From positions 62,001 to 126,000 of the forward strand of contig JAEZOB010000009.1 of NCBI GenBank assembly GCA_023414355.1: a stretch of 64,000 nucleotides of DNA. The letters run 5' to 3'. Source of the DNA: Bacillota bacterium (GTDB lineage Bacteria; Bacillota; Clostridia; Lachnospirales; Lachnospiraceae). How positions within the stretch are numbered: position 1 is the first letter of the stretch; each line of letters starts with the position of its first letter. Made by a program: the position numbers and the translations under genes. Under the pieces are notes generated by a model. It was not told where the DNA came from, ran no database searches, and saw only the letters and a list, made by a program, of their open reading frames with translations. Shown piece by piece: positions 51,590 to 60,483 of the stretch.

Positions 51590-53404
51590 ATGAAAAACAT
51601 GTTATCACGAAAAAATAAAGTCAGCTTACAGACGAGATTGATTCGTTTGTTTCTTATTGCTTCTGCAATTCCTCTACTTTTTATCAGTTTTTTCTCTTAT
51701 TACAATATATCATATACTTTAAAAAACAATACAGAGGAGTTAATCAATAATAATCTCAAGCAGACCAGTAAAAACCTTGATATATGGCTGGAATCCTACG
51801 AGGACATTCTATATCAGATTTATACCAATGATGACGTGGTCGCCTTGGTTGACAACCTGAATGCCGGTAAGGATATCGCTGTATCAAAAAATCAGTTAAG
51901 AAGGATATTGCAGGGAGTTTTATATACGAAAGAATATATCCGGTCTATCACGGTCATAACATCCGGGGGGACACTGATTTCCTATGATCAGATGACGGCT
52001 GTCTCGAATCTTCAATCCTGGATACAGAATTTCAGTCTTTCGCAGGAGGATTTATACAGGGAGATTTCTGCTGATAATGGTACCCATACCTTTCCTACCG
52101 AATACGGAAAAAGCTTTGCAAATAAAGATTATTACCTGTTTCATCTTGCCCACCGCGTCATTGATTACAAGGATCTGGATAAAAAGAATGCTATCGTTAT
52201 CGTAAGTATTGATGAGAAGCTATTACAAGAGGTATGCCAGTCTACCTCTGAAACTGACAAAGGCAGAAATAGCTTTAATTTTATTGTTGATGAAAACGGA
52301 AGAATTATTTCTTATATTGACCAGGAGAAGCTTACTAATCAAGTGACAGCTTCGGAAGCTTCTTTCGAGCAGAGAAAGGAAGCATATTTAGGTTTTGTAA
52401 CAGACGATTTGAAAATAAAGAAAGAATACATCTCTATTTATGTCTATCATAATGATAAGTTAAACTGGGATATTGTCAATGTAGATAATCAATTGGCTGC
52501 GATCAGCAGATTAAGCTTACAGCAGAAAATTTTAATCTTGGTATGCGTGGTATCCCTGCTTGGAGCAATCCTGCTTATGATACTACTATCAAGAAGATTA
52601 GTTTCCTCTGTAAAAAAGGTTGTGACAACCATGCATGTGGTCAGTACCGGCGATTTGCAGTCCAGAGTAGAGATTGAAAAGAAAATGCCGATTGAGGTAG
52701 AGAGTATCGCATTACAATTTAATGAAATGATCGGCATCCTGGATGAAGCCATGAAAAATGAAAAGATAGCGGGAGAACGACAGCTCGAGGCGGAGATAAA
52801 AGCATTGGAGGCGCAGATCAATCCTCATTTCTTATATAACACTTTGGATACCATTAATTGGATGGCGATCGATAAGGGAGATTATGATATCAGCAATGCA
52901 ATTGCCTCTCTCGCTCAGATACTGCGATATGCGATTACAAATAGTAATGCGATGGTTGAAGTACGCCAGGAATTGGAATGGTTGAAAAACTATGTAAATC
53001 TTCAGCAGATCAGATTAAAGAATTCCTTTCGGTATGAAGTGGATGCAGACCCGGTAATTTTAAATTATAAAATTCATAAACTGATTTTGCAGCCCTTTAT
53101 CGAGAATGCTATCATACATGGGTTTGAAGGATTATCCAAAGAACATGTCCTATCCATCGGATTGGAACCGAAGGATGATTTTATCTGTATCACAATTAAG
53201 GATAATGGAAAAGGTATGGAGCCTGCATTGGTGGATGAGATTAATAATAACGTATTTCGCAGAATCAACCGAGGAAGCCACATAGGTATGGAAAATGTAA
53301 TCTCCAGGATGCATATGTATTATGGCAAAGAGGCTAGTGTAAGGGTCAGCAGTATCTTAGGAGAAGGAACAGAAGTGATTCTTTTAATTCCACGGAGGAC
53401 ATAA
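51590..53404 (+). CDS. YesM-type sensor histidine kinase
   Basis: The 604-residue protein has a membrane helix near 20-40, an extracellular Cache-like sensor to about residue 300, a second helix (310-330) and a HAMP domain. The His_kinase domain has QINPHFLYNTLDTINWMA (the phosphoacceptor His). The HATPase_c domain has LILQPFIENAIIHG and DNGKGM. It partners with the YesN-type regulator downstream across a structured 154-base gap. RBS GAAGGGAAG. Confidence 0.92.
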   Translation: MKNMLSRKNKVSLQTRLIRLFLIASAIPLLFISFFSYYNISYTLKNNTEELINNNLKQTSKNLDIWLESYEDILYQIYTNDDVVALVDNLNAGKDIAVSKNQLRRILQGVLYTKEYIRSITVITSGGTLISYDQMTAVSNLQSWIQNFSLSQEDLYREISADNGTHTFPTEYGKSFANKDYYLFHLAHRVIDYKDLDKKNAIVIVSIDEKLLQEVCQSTSETDKGRNSFNFIVDENGRIISYIDQEKLTNQVTASEASFEQRKEAYLGFVTDDLKIKKEYISIYVYHNDKLNWDIVNVDNQLAAISRLSLQQKILILVCVVSLLGAILLMILLSRRLVSSVKKVVTTMHVVSTGDLQSRVEIEKKMPIEVESIALQFNEMIGILDEAMKNEKIAGERQLEAEIKALEAQINPHFLYNTLDTINWMAIDKGDYDISNAIASLAQILRYAITNSNAMVEVRQELEWLKNYVNLQQIRLKNSFRYEVDADPVILNYKIHKLILQPFIENAIIHGFEGLSKEHVLSIGLEPKDDFICITIKDNGKGMEPALVDEINNNVFRRINRGSHIGMENVISRMHMYYGKEASVRVSSILGEGTEVILLIPRRT

Positions 53405-53555
53405 GAGTGAAAATCATTCTGAAAATACCAGAATGATCCTGAAATTTGAGAATGCCAAATTTCACAGAAAGAACTCCAAAATGAATTTCATAGGAAATTC
53501 ATTTTGAACTTCTTTCAGGTATTGTTAGTGCCGCTTACAGCGGCATAGGGAGGTA
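53405..53555 (+). ncRNA. Multi-hairpin intergenic element, copy A
   Basis: Five stems fill the gap between kinase and regulator genes: 53413-53421/53429-53437; GAAATTTG/CAAATTTC (53441-53448/53456-53463); a 22-base stem 53467-53488/53495-53516 with two mismatches; and TGCCGCT/AGCGGCA (53530-53536/53539-53545), all within an outer GTGAAA/TTTCAC. The long stem begins AGAAAGAACTCCAAAATGAA. The same layout and core sequence recur at 58329-58485. It probably acts as an RNA processing or translation-tuning element, or it is a dispersed repeat. Confidence 0.7.
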
Positions 53556-53558
53556 ATT

Positions 53559-55097
53559 ATGCGGATTGTTGTGGTCGAAGACGAAATTAGAATTCGGGAA
53601 GGAATATGCAATTTATTGCTAAAGCTGTTTCCACAGCATGAAGTGGCAGGCAGTGCGGCAAACGGTCAAGAAGGACTTGAGCTGATTCAGGAGCAATGTC
53701 CGGATTTAGTCATTACGGATGTCAAGATGCCGATCATGGACGGACTTACGATGCTGTCTGTGTTAAGTGAGAAAAGGATAAAATGTAAAGCGATTGTTTT
53801 AAGTGCCTATACTGAATTTACTTACGCCCAACAGGCAATCCGCTGGGGGGTAAGTGAATATCTGGTGAAACCATTGGTGGTCAATGAGTTTGTACAGGCA
53901 ATTAAAAATACGGAAATACAATTGGAAGAAATTCAAAAACAAAGTTCAGAGACCCTGGAGAGATTCGACAACATATTACTTGGTATTATATTTGGTGGTA
54001 TTGAGGTTGACGAAGGTTTGTTGAGCTTTGTTAAGAACAAGTATAGCATCGATCAGGATACCCATCTCAGTGAGATACAGATATACTTAGGGAAACAATA
54101 TGATGAAAAGCTTGAGCGGGTGAAACGCAGACTTGCAGCTTTCTTATCAACCAGAAAACAATTAAACTATTACCTTCTTGAGATTCCCAAGGACAAGCTG
54201 TTATTGGCTGTTTTGTATGGCTATGAGGAAGCTTCTGAAATTGAGCGATGGTTTCAAAGCGGAGTGGTATCAGGGAACCGTGGATCAGACACCGAAGATA
54301 GTAATTACGGATGGATTAATGCAAAAGGCATCAGCGAACTACGGTCAAATTATTATAAGCTGTTGCAATACATGGATTGGAATATTACCTTTGGAAATTG
54401 CATTATGATCTCATATCCAAAGATCATGAATGTCCAGACTACTTTATGTGTTTATCCGATTGATATCGAGAATCGGCTTAAGGCAGCATTATGCTCTTAT
54501 AATCGCAGTAAAGTAAATAAATGTATGGTACAATTCTCGGAATATTTTGAAAACGGTAGTGTTTATGATCCGAAGAATATTAAAGAAAGCTATGTCCGGT
54601 TCATATGGGCAATGATCAACGTAGCTAAGGAAATTAATATACTGAATTACGATCGGATAGAACAGAACAAGATTCTTGAGAGAATTATGAGCTCAATGAA
54701 TAAAGAAGAGCTTAGGGACGTGATGGAAGAAGTATGTGCCTGTATGAAAGAAGATCAATACACGGATAAAGCAGAGCTTAGTCTCAATGTGAAAAAGGCC
54801 GAAAATATGATTCTTGAGTATTATAAAACAGGAATTACGCTGGAAGAGATAGCAGAGAAGCTTAATCTTACGCCGGAGTATTTAAGCAACCAGTTCCACC
54901 TTGAGAAGGGTGTTAAATTCAGTACTTATATCAAGGATTTTCGCATCATGAAAGCAAAAGAATTGTTGATCGGAAGTAAGCTGAAGGTATGCGAGGTGGC
55001 AGAAAAAGTAGGGTATTCCGATGCGAAATACTTCAGTAAAGTATTTCGCGACAATACCGGTCAGTTACCGGCTGACTATAGAAAAACGAATAAATGA
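53559..55097 (+). CDS. YesN-type response regulator with AraC output
   Basis: The 512-residue protein has an N-terminal receiver domain (VVEDEIRIREG, phosphoacceptor Asp in LVITDVKMP, LSAYTEF, LVKPL) and a long linker domain. The C-terminal AraC HTH starts near residue 410 (GITLEEIAEKLNLTPEYLSNQFHLEKGVKFSTYI, then VAEKVGYSDAKYFSKVFRDNTGQLP). RBS GGGAGG lies right after the structured element. It should activate the sugar operon downstream. Confidence 0.92.
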   Translation: MRIVVVEDEIRIREGICNLLLKLFPQHEVAGSAANGQEGLELIQEQCPDLVITDVKMPIMDGLTMLSVLSEKRIKCKAIVLSAYTEFTYAQQAIRWGVSEYLVKPLVVNEFVQAIKNTEIQLEEIQKQSSETLERFDNILLGIIFGGIEVDEGLLSFVKNKYSIDQDTHLSEIQIYLGKQYDEKLERVKRRLAAFLSTRKQLNYYLLEIPKDKLLLAVLYGYEEASEIERWFQSGVVSGNRGSDTEDSNYGWINAKGISELRSNYYKLLQYMDWNITFGNCIMISYPKIMNVQTTLCVYPIDIENRLKAALCSYNRSKVNKCMVQFSEYFENGSVYDPKNIKESYVRFIWAMINVAKEINILNYDRIEQNKILERIMSSMNKEELRDVMEEVCACMKEDQYTDKAELSLNVKKAENMILEYYKTGITLEEIAEKLNLTPEYLSNQFHLEKGVKFSTYIKDFRIMKAKELLIGSKLKVCEVAEKVGYSDAKYFSKVFRDNTGQLPADYRKTNK

Positions 55098-55191
55098 CTT
55101 TAGGATTTTCCACCTTTCAAAGTTTTCTCGAGTTTTATTGCATAATCTGATTTTATATAATGAGCTTACCAAATAAAAGAGGAGGCAATTT

Positions 55192-56496
55192 ATGAAAAAG
55201 TTTTTGTCAATACTCATGGTTTTAACAATAATCACGGCGCTTCTAACAGGATGCGGTTCAAAGAAGGAAGCGACTCCGACAGAAACCACCGGCAATACCG
55301 AAACATCCACTGAAACAGCTAAGGATACCGAGGTGGCTGCTGATACAGCTGATACAGCGGATCAAGCAAGTGGTGCTTCAGGTGACGTTACGATTTGGTA
55401 TTATTGGGAAACAGAAGGACATCAGAAGGCGTTAAGTGAGATGGTCCAAAAGTTCAATAATTCACAGAGTAATATCAAGGTAGAAGCAAAATATGTTCCC
55501 TTTGCAGATTTTAAAAAGCAGTTATCCATCGGTGCATCTGCGAATGAACTTCCGGATATTGTGATCCAGGATAATCCTGATACAGCTGCATATGCATCCA
55601 TGGGAATCTTTGCAGATCTGACCGGTAAGTTCGATGTAAGCAACTATTATCCGGGACCTGTCAATTCCTGTACCTTGGACGGTAAATTGTATGGTGTTCC
55701 TTTCGGCAGTAACGATTTGCTCCTGTATTACAACAAGGATATGCTGGACGCAGCAGGCTGTAAAGTACCGACAACCTGGGATGAGCTTCTTGATACCGCT
55801 AAGAAATGTACAAAGGATAATGTATACGGCTTTGCACACAGCAGTGTTCAGAATGAAGAAGGAACGTTTAATTTCCTTACCTGGGTATGGTCAACCGGAG
55901 TTTCTGCATACGATATGAATACCGAAGGTGGTATTAAAGCTTTAACCATGGTGAAGAACCTGATTGACTCCGGCGCAATGCCGAAGGAGGCAATTAACTG
56001 GACACAGGGTGACACCATGAATCAGTTCATTTCCGGTAACCTTGCCATGATGATCAACGGAACCTGGCAGGTACCGACAATGCGTGAACAGGTTCCTGAC
56101 TTAAATTGGGGTGTAGCTCCAATCCCTATGGATAAACAACTGGCCTCCGGCCTTGGTGGCGAAAATTATTCTGTCATTGCAGGCGGTAATGAAGCTGCTG
56201 CAATTGAGTTCCTTAAATTTGCGACGCAAAAGGAACAGAGCTTATTTATGATGAATGCTATGGGATATATTTCTCCAGACTCTACAATAGCTAAGGATCA
56301 GTTTGCAGGCGATGCTGTATATGAAGCGTTCGTGGAAGAAATGAAATATGCAAATGCCAGAGGTCCTCTTGCTGAATGGCCTGAGATTTCTAATGCAATT
56401 TCATTAGCATTCAATGAGGTTATGACCGCAGCAAGTTCACCTGAGGATGCAGCAGCAAAGGCACAGACAACAATTGACGGCATTATGAATAAGTAG
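55192..56496 (+). CDS. Sugar ABC transporter substrate-binding lipoprotein
   Basis: The 434-residue lipoprotein has lipobox LLTGC (Cys21), a Thr/Glu/Asp-rich linker to about residue 65, then an extracellular solute-binding family 1 domain (VTIWYYWETEGHQKALSEMVQKFN, DIVIQDNPDTAAYASMG, YGVPFGSNDLLLYYNKDML). RBS AGAGGAGG. It supplies oligosaccharide to the two permeases downstream. Confidence 0.92.
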   Translation: MKKFLSILMVLTIITALLTGCGSKKEATPTETTGNTETSTETAKDTEVAADTADTADQASGASGDVTIWYYWETEGHQKALSEMVQKFNNSQSNIKVEAKYVPFADFKKQLSIGASANELPDIVIQDNPDTAAYASMGIFADLTGKFDVSNYYPGPVNSCTLDGKLYGVPFGSNDLLLYYNKDMLDAAGCKVPTTWDELLDTAKKCTKDNVYGFAHSSVQNEEGTFNFLTWVWSTGVSAYDMNTEGGIKALTMVKNLIDSGAMPKEAINWTQGDTMNQFISGNLAMMINGTWQVPTMREQVPDLNWGVAPIPMDKQLASGLGGENYSVIAGGNEAAAIEFLKFATQKEQSLFMMNAMGYISPDSTIAKDQFAGDAVYEAFVEEMKYANARGPLAEWPEISNAISLAFNEVMTAASSPEDAAAKAQTTIDGIMNK

Positions 56497-56511
56497 TACA
56501 TGATGGTATGA

Positions 56512-56555
56512 GAAGGGCAGGAAATGCACGGAAAGTGAGGTACCTGCCCCTTTCT
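56512..56555 (+). terminator. Intra-operon hairpin after the binding-protein gene
   Basis: GGGCAGG (56515-56521) pairs with CCTGCCC (56543-56549), extended by AA/TT pairs with one bulge. In such operons this stem typically stabilises or partly terminates the transcript, so more binding protein than permease is made. Confidence 0.65.
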
Positions 56556-56577
56556 TTACCCAAAATGGAGGAATAAC

Positions 56578-57480
56578 ATGAAACGTATTAAAAAATACTT
56601 CAAATATGATAATGTTGGCATCTTGTTTGTGTTGCCGGCATTTATCTATATGATGGTTTTTGTGGGATATCCTATCGTTTATAATTTTATCTTAAGCTTT
56701 CAGGATGTAACCGTAAAAACCTTACGAAGTAATGCGAAAGAGTTTGTAGCTCTTGATAACTATATTCGTCTCTTTAAGCAGGATGATGTACTAACGACAT
56801 CGCTGTGGAATACACTTGTCTTTACAGTGCTGTGCATTGTGCTACAGTTTGTGGTAGGCTTTGCGCTTGCAGTGTTTTTTAACAAGAATTTTAAGTTTTC
56901 GAAACCGGTGAGAGGGCTTCTCCTTATGCCATGGATGATCCCGATGACGATTACCGGTCTGATTTTTAAATTTATGTTTAGTACCGATGTCGGTATCATT
57001 AATTTCTTTCTCCGTAATCTGGGAATAATCAAGGAAAATATTGACTGGCTTACCAATCCCGCAACTGCAATGCCTGCTGTGATCTTTGCGAATTTCTGGA
57101 TCGGTATTCCGTTTAACATGATATTAATTGCAACCGGGCTTACAACTATCCCTAAGGAATTATATGAGAGCGCAGCAATTGACGGAGCGAATAAGCTACA
57201 GGTATTTCAGAAAATTACATTACCCCTGCTGAAGCCTACGATAGAATCAGTATTGATATTAGGCTTTATTTATACTTTCAAGGTATATGATCTGGTTTAT
57301 GTGATGACCAGCGGTGGACCAGTGAATTCTACTCAGCTGTTATCTACCTATTCTTACAAATTATCCTTCACAATGTTTAAGTATAGCGAAGGAGCAGCTG
57401 TTGCCAATATCCTTTTTGTTATTCTATTTTTGGTCAGTCTGATCTATTTAAAATTTGTATATACAGAGGGGGATGAGTAA
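56578..57480 (+). CDS. Sugar ABC transporter permease 1
   Basis: The 300-residue CUT1 permease has six membrane helices and the EAA loop ELYESAAIDGANKLQVFQKITLPLLKP. RBS TGGAGG. Its stop overlaps the start of the second permease (TAATG). Confidence 0.93.
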   Translation: MKRIKKYFKYDNVGILFVLPAFIYMMVFVGYPIVYNFILSFQDVTVKTLRSNAKEFVALDNYIRLFKQDDVLTTSLWNTLVFTVLCIVLQFVVGFALAVFFNKNFKFSKPVRGLLLMPWMIPMTITGLIFKFMFSTDVGIINFFLRNLGIIKENIDWLTNPATAMPAVIFANFWIGIPFNMILIATGLTTIPKELYESAAIDGANKLQVFQKITLPLLKPTIESVLILGFIYTFKVYDLVYVMTSGGPVNSTQLLSTYSYKLSFTMFKYSEGAAVANILFVILFLVSLIYLKFVYTEGDE

Positions 57481-58328
57481 TGGATGCTGATTTAAAATTA
57501 TCCAAGAAAAAGAATGTCATCTATTGCATGATATCCATACTATTACTATGCGTTTTGCTATTCCCGCTCTACTGGATTTTTGTAACCTCAATAAAGACAG
57601 AAAAGGAGATCTTCCAGATCCCGCCTACGTTCTGGCCAAAGATATTGAATATTAAGTCATATCTGGCACAAGTTCAGACAGGTGATTTTAATATGTTCCG
57701 TTCCTTTGGAAACAGTATGATCATATCGGTAGGGGCCATGGTGATCTCGATTGTTTTGGCCGTACCTGCCTCCTATGGAATTGCTAAGTATCATTTTAAA
57801 GGGAAAAGGGCAATTATACTGGGCTTTTTGATTACACAGATGTTACCTGTTTCAGTACTTTTGACGCCTTTATTTATTACGTTCCAGAAGATGCATTTAT
57901 ATAATACCTGGTGGTCCACTATAATTTCGGATGCAACCATCGGAATTCCCTTTTCGGTGTTGATTTTAAAGAATTTCTTTGCTTCGATTCCCAAGGAAAT
58001 TGAAGAAGCTTCCTATATTGACGGATGCAATAAGTTCACTGGATTTATCAAAGTACTGATACCGATTGCTAAACCGGGCGTGGTAGTGTGCGGTATATTC
58101 TCATTCCTTTACGGCTGGGGAGATTTGGCTTACGGTATGACATTTATTCTTGATCAGGAAAGAAGGCCGATCACTGCCGGGATCTTTAATTTTATCGGAC
58201 AGTATGGAACCAAATGGAGCTATTTGACAGCGTTTGCAGTAGTGACAATTATTCCGGTGGCTTTCATTTTTATCTTTATGCAGAAGTATATTATTAGCGG
58301 AATGACCAGTGGTGCGGTAAAGGGCTAA
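57480..58328 (+). CDS. Sugar ABC transporter permease 2
   Basis: The 282-residue CUT1 permease has six membrane helices and the EAA loop EIEEASYIDGCNKFTGFIKVLIPIAKP. It overlaps the first permease gene by one base. No ATPase is encoded here, so a shared MsmX-like ATPase elsewhere is implied. Confidence 0.93.
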   Translation: MDADLKLSKKKNVIYCMISILLLCVLLFPLYWIFVTSIKTEKEIFQIPPTFWPKILNIKSYLAQVQTGDFNMFRSFGNSMIISVGAMVISIVLAVPASYGIAKYHFKGKRAIILGFLITQMLPVSVLLTPLFITFQKMHLYNTWWSTIISDATIGIPFSVLILKNFFASIPKEIEEASYIDGCNKFTGFIKVLIPIAKPGVVVCGIFSFLYGWGDLAYGMTFILDQERRPITAGIFNFIGQYGTKWSYLTAFAVVTIIPVAFIFIFMQKYIISGMTSGAVKG

Positions 58329-58485
58329 AAGTGAAAGATAAAACACTTTCACATTGCGAATGAAACCATATTCGCATTAGAAAGAACTCCAAAATTGAAA
58401 TCAAACGAATTAGGAATTCGTTATGGAATTTCATTTTGAACTTCTTTTTAAGTATTGCCGCCATATGGCGACGGAATGGAGGATA
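58329..58485 (+). ncRNA. Multi-hairpin intergenic element, copy B
   Basis: GTGAAAG/CTTTCAC (58331-58337/58346-58352); TGCGAAT/ATTCGCA (58355-58361/58370-58376); a long stem starting AGAAAGAACTCCAAAA (58379-58394) and closing with TTTCATTTTGAACTTCTTT near 58430-58448, with inner AACGAATT/AATTCGTT; and CGCCAT/ATGGCG near 58459-58470. It matches copy A (53405-53555) in order of parts and core sequence. Confidence 0.7.
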
Positions 58486-58488
58486 GGT

Positions 58489-60465
58489 ATGTTTAGTAAG
58501 GTTGATCAAAGGATTATTTATCATTATGATGCGGAAGAACTCTGGATTGAACCCTGGGGCGAGAATGCGCTTCGGATCAGGGCATCGAAAAACGGTAGTA
58601 TGATGGATGAGAATTGGGCATTGCTTGATGCAGCCTCAACAGAAGCTGTCCTCGAGCTGAGGGATGACAGTGCCTCGATTCAAAACGGAAAGATAAAGGC
58701 TGTTATCACGAGATTTGGTAAGATTATGATCTACAACCAAAAGGGTGAGCTCCTTCTGGAGGAATACAACAGAAACCGTAGAGATCTGCTGGACAGTAAA
58801 TGTAGCGCGATTGAGGTGGAAGCCAGAGAGTTTAAGCCTATCATTGGCGGAGATTATCATCTGATTTGGCGCATTGAATCCTTATTTCATGATGAGAAAA
58901 TCTATGGTATGGGCCAGTATCAGCAGCCGTATCTGGATTTAAAAGGTATGGATCTTGAACTGGCGCACAGAAATTCTCAGGCTAGTGTACCTTTTGCTTT
59001 ATCCTCGAAGGGCTACGGTATTTTATGGAATAACCCGGCAGTAGGCAGAGCTGTATTCGGTAAAAATATCATGAGTTTTGAGGCTTATTCTACCAAGCAG
59101 CTTGATTGTTTCATTGTGGCAGGTGATTCACCTGCAGAAATTGAAGAAGCTTATGCAAAAGCGACAGGAACTGTACCGATGATGCCGGAATATGGGCTGG
59201 GTTTCTGGCAGTGTAAGCTCAGGTATCAGACTCAGGAAGAATTACTTGAAGTTGCCCGCGAATATAAAAGACGAGGCGTTCCGATTGATGTCATAGTCAT
59301 TGACTTCTTCCACTGGCCGAAGCAGGGAGAGTGGAAATTTGATCCTGTCTATTGGCCGAATCCTAAGGCTATGGTGGAGGAGCTCAAAGCTTTGGGTATT
59401 GAACTGATGGTATCGATTTGGCCGACAGTGGATAAGACCTGTGAAAATTATGAGGAGATGCTGGAAAAGGGTTATCTGATTCGAACGGAACGAGGCTTCC
59501 GGGTGGGACTCGATTTTCAGGGAGCTACCATTCATTATGATTCAACCAATCCACATGCCAGAGAGTATGTTTGGGAAAAAGTAAAGAAGAATTATTATGA
59601 TTTGGGAATTAAGATTTTCTGGCTGGATGAGGCAGAGCCGGAATATACGGTATATGATTTTGATAATTACAGATATTATGCGGGCAGCAATCTGCAGATA
59701 GGAAACTTATATCCCAAGAGTTATGCCCAAACCTTTTATGAGGGAATGCAGAAGGAAGGACAGAAAAACATCGTGAACCTGTTGCGGTGTGCCTGGGCCG
59801 GAAGTCAGAAATTCGGAGCTCTTGTCTGGTCAGGCGATATTGCTTCCAGCTTTGAGAGCTTACGTAATCAATTCGCAGCAGGGCTCAATATGGGGATTGC
59901 CGGTATCCCTTGGTGGACAACAGACATCGGAGGTTTTCATGGGGGAAATCCTGACGAGGAGAGCTTCCGGGAATTATTCGTAAGATGGTTCCAGTGGGCA
60001 GCCTTCTGCCCGGTGATGCGTCTTCATGGAGACAGAGAACCCAGACAGCCGCAGTACGGAACCAGTGGAGGTGCGTCCTGTTGCTCCGGTGCCGCAAATG
60101 AGATATGGAGTTACGGCGAGAGAGTCTATGATATTTGCGTAAAATATATTAGCATTAGAGAGCAATTGCGTGATTATACCAGAAGACTGATGGAAGAGGC
60201 ACATGAAAAGGGAACCCCTGTCATGAGAACTTTATTCTATGAATTTCCTGAGGATGAAAAATGCTGGGAAATAGCGGATGAGTATCTGTATGGTGATCGG
60301 TATCTGGTGGCACCCATTTTATATGCAGGGATGAAAGAGAGGAATATCTATTTGCCATCGGGTTGTCAGTGGAAGGAGATGGAGAGTGGATCAATCTTTC
60401 AGGGTGGAGTGACAATTACCCTGAAGCTTTCTCTGGAATCCATGCCGGTATTTGAAAAGATCTGA
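58489..60465 (+). CDS. GH31 family glycosidase (alpha-xylosidase/alpha-glucosidase-like)
   Basis: The 658-residue enzyme has a beta-sandwich N-terminal domain and a TIM barrel. The nucleophile region is IKIFWLDEAEPE and the acid/base region LVWSGDIASSFESLRNQ; substrate-contact segments are GFWQCKLRYQTQEE and WWTTDIGGF. There is no signal peptide, so it acts on imported sugars. ATG 58489 follows TGGAGGAT; the upstream extension would cover the structured element. WLDEAEPE is typical of alpha-xylosidase-type members. Confidence 0.9.
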   Translation: MFSKVDQRIIYHYDAEELWIEPWGENALRIRASKNGSMMDENWALLDAASTEAVLELRDDSASIQNGKIKAVITRFGKIMIYNQKGELLLEEYNRNRRDLLDSKCSAIEVEAREFKPIIGGDYHLIWRIESLFHDEKIYGMGQYQQPYLDLKGMDLELAHRNSQASVPFALSSKGYGILWNNPAVGRAVFGKNIMSFEAYSTKQLDCFIVAGDSPAEIEEAYAKATGTVPMMPEYGLGFWQCKLRYQTQEELLEVAREYKRRGVPIDVIVIDFFHWPKQGEWKFDPVYWPNPKAMVEELKALGIELMVSIWPTVDKTCENYEEMLEKGYLIRTERGFRVGLDFQGATIHYDSTNPHAREYVWEKVKKNYYDLGIKIFWLDEAEPEYTVYDFDNYRYYAGSNLQIGNLYPKSYAQTFYEGMQKEGQKNIVNLLRCAWAGSQKFGALVWSGDIASSFESLRNQFAAGLNMGIAGIPWWTTDIGGFHGGNPDEESFRELFVRWFQWAAFCPVMRLHGDREPRQPQYGTSGGASCCSGAANEIWSYGERVYDICVKYISIREQLRDYTRRLMEEAHEKGTPVMRTLFYEFPEDEKCWEIADEYLYGDRYLVAPILYAGMKERNIYLPSGCQWKEMESGSIFQGGVTITLKLSLESMPVFEKI

Positions 60466-60483
60466 TCAGGAGATGGCCGATAG

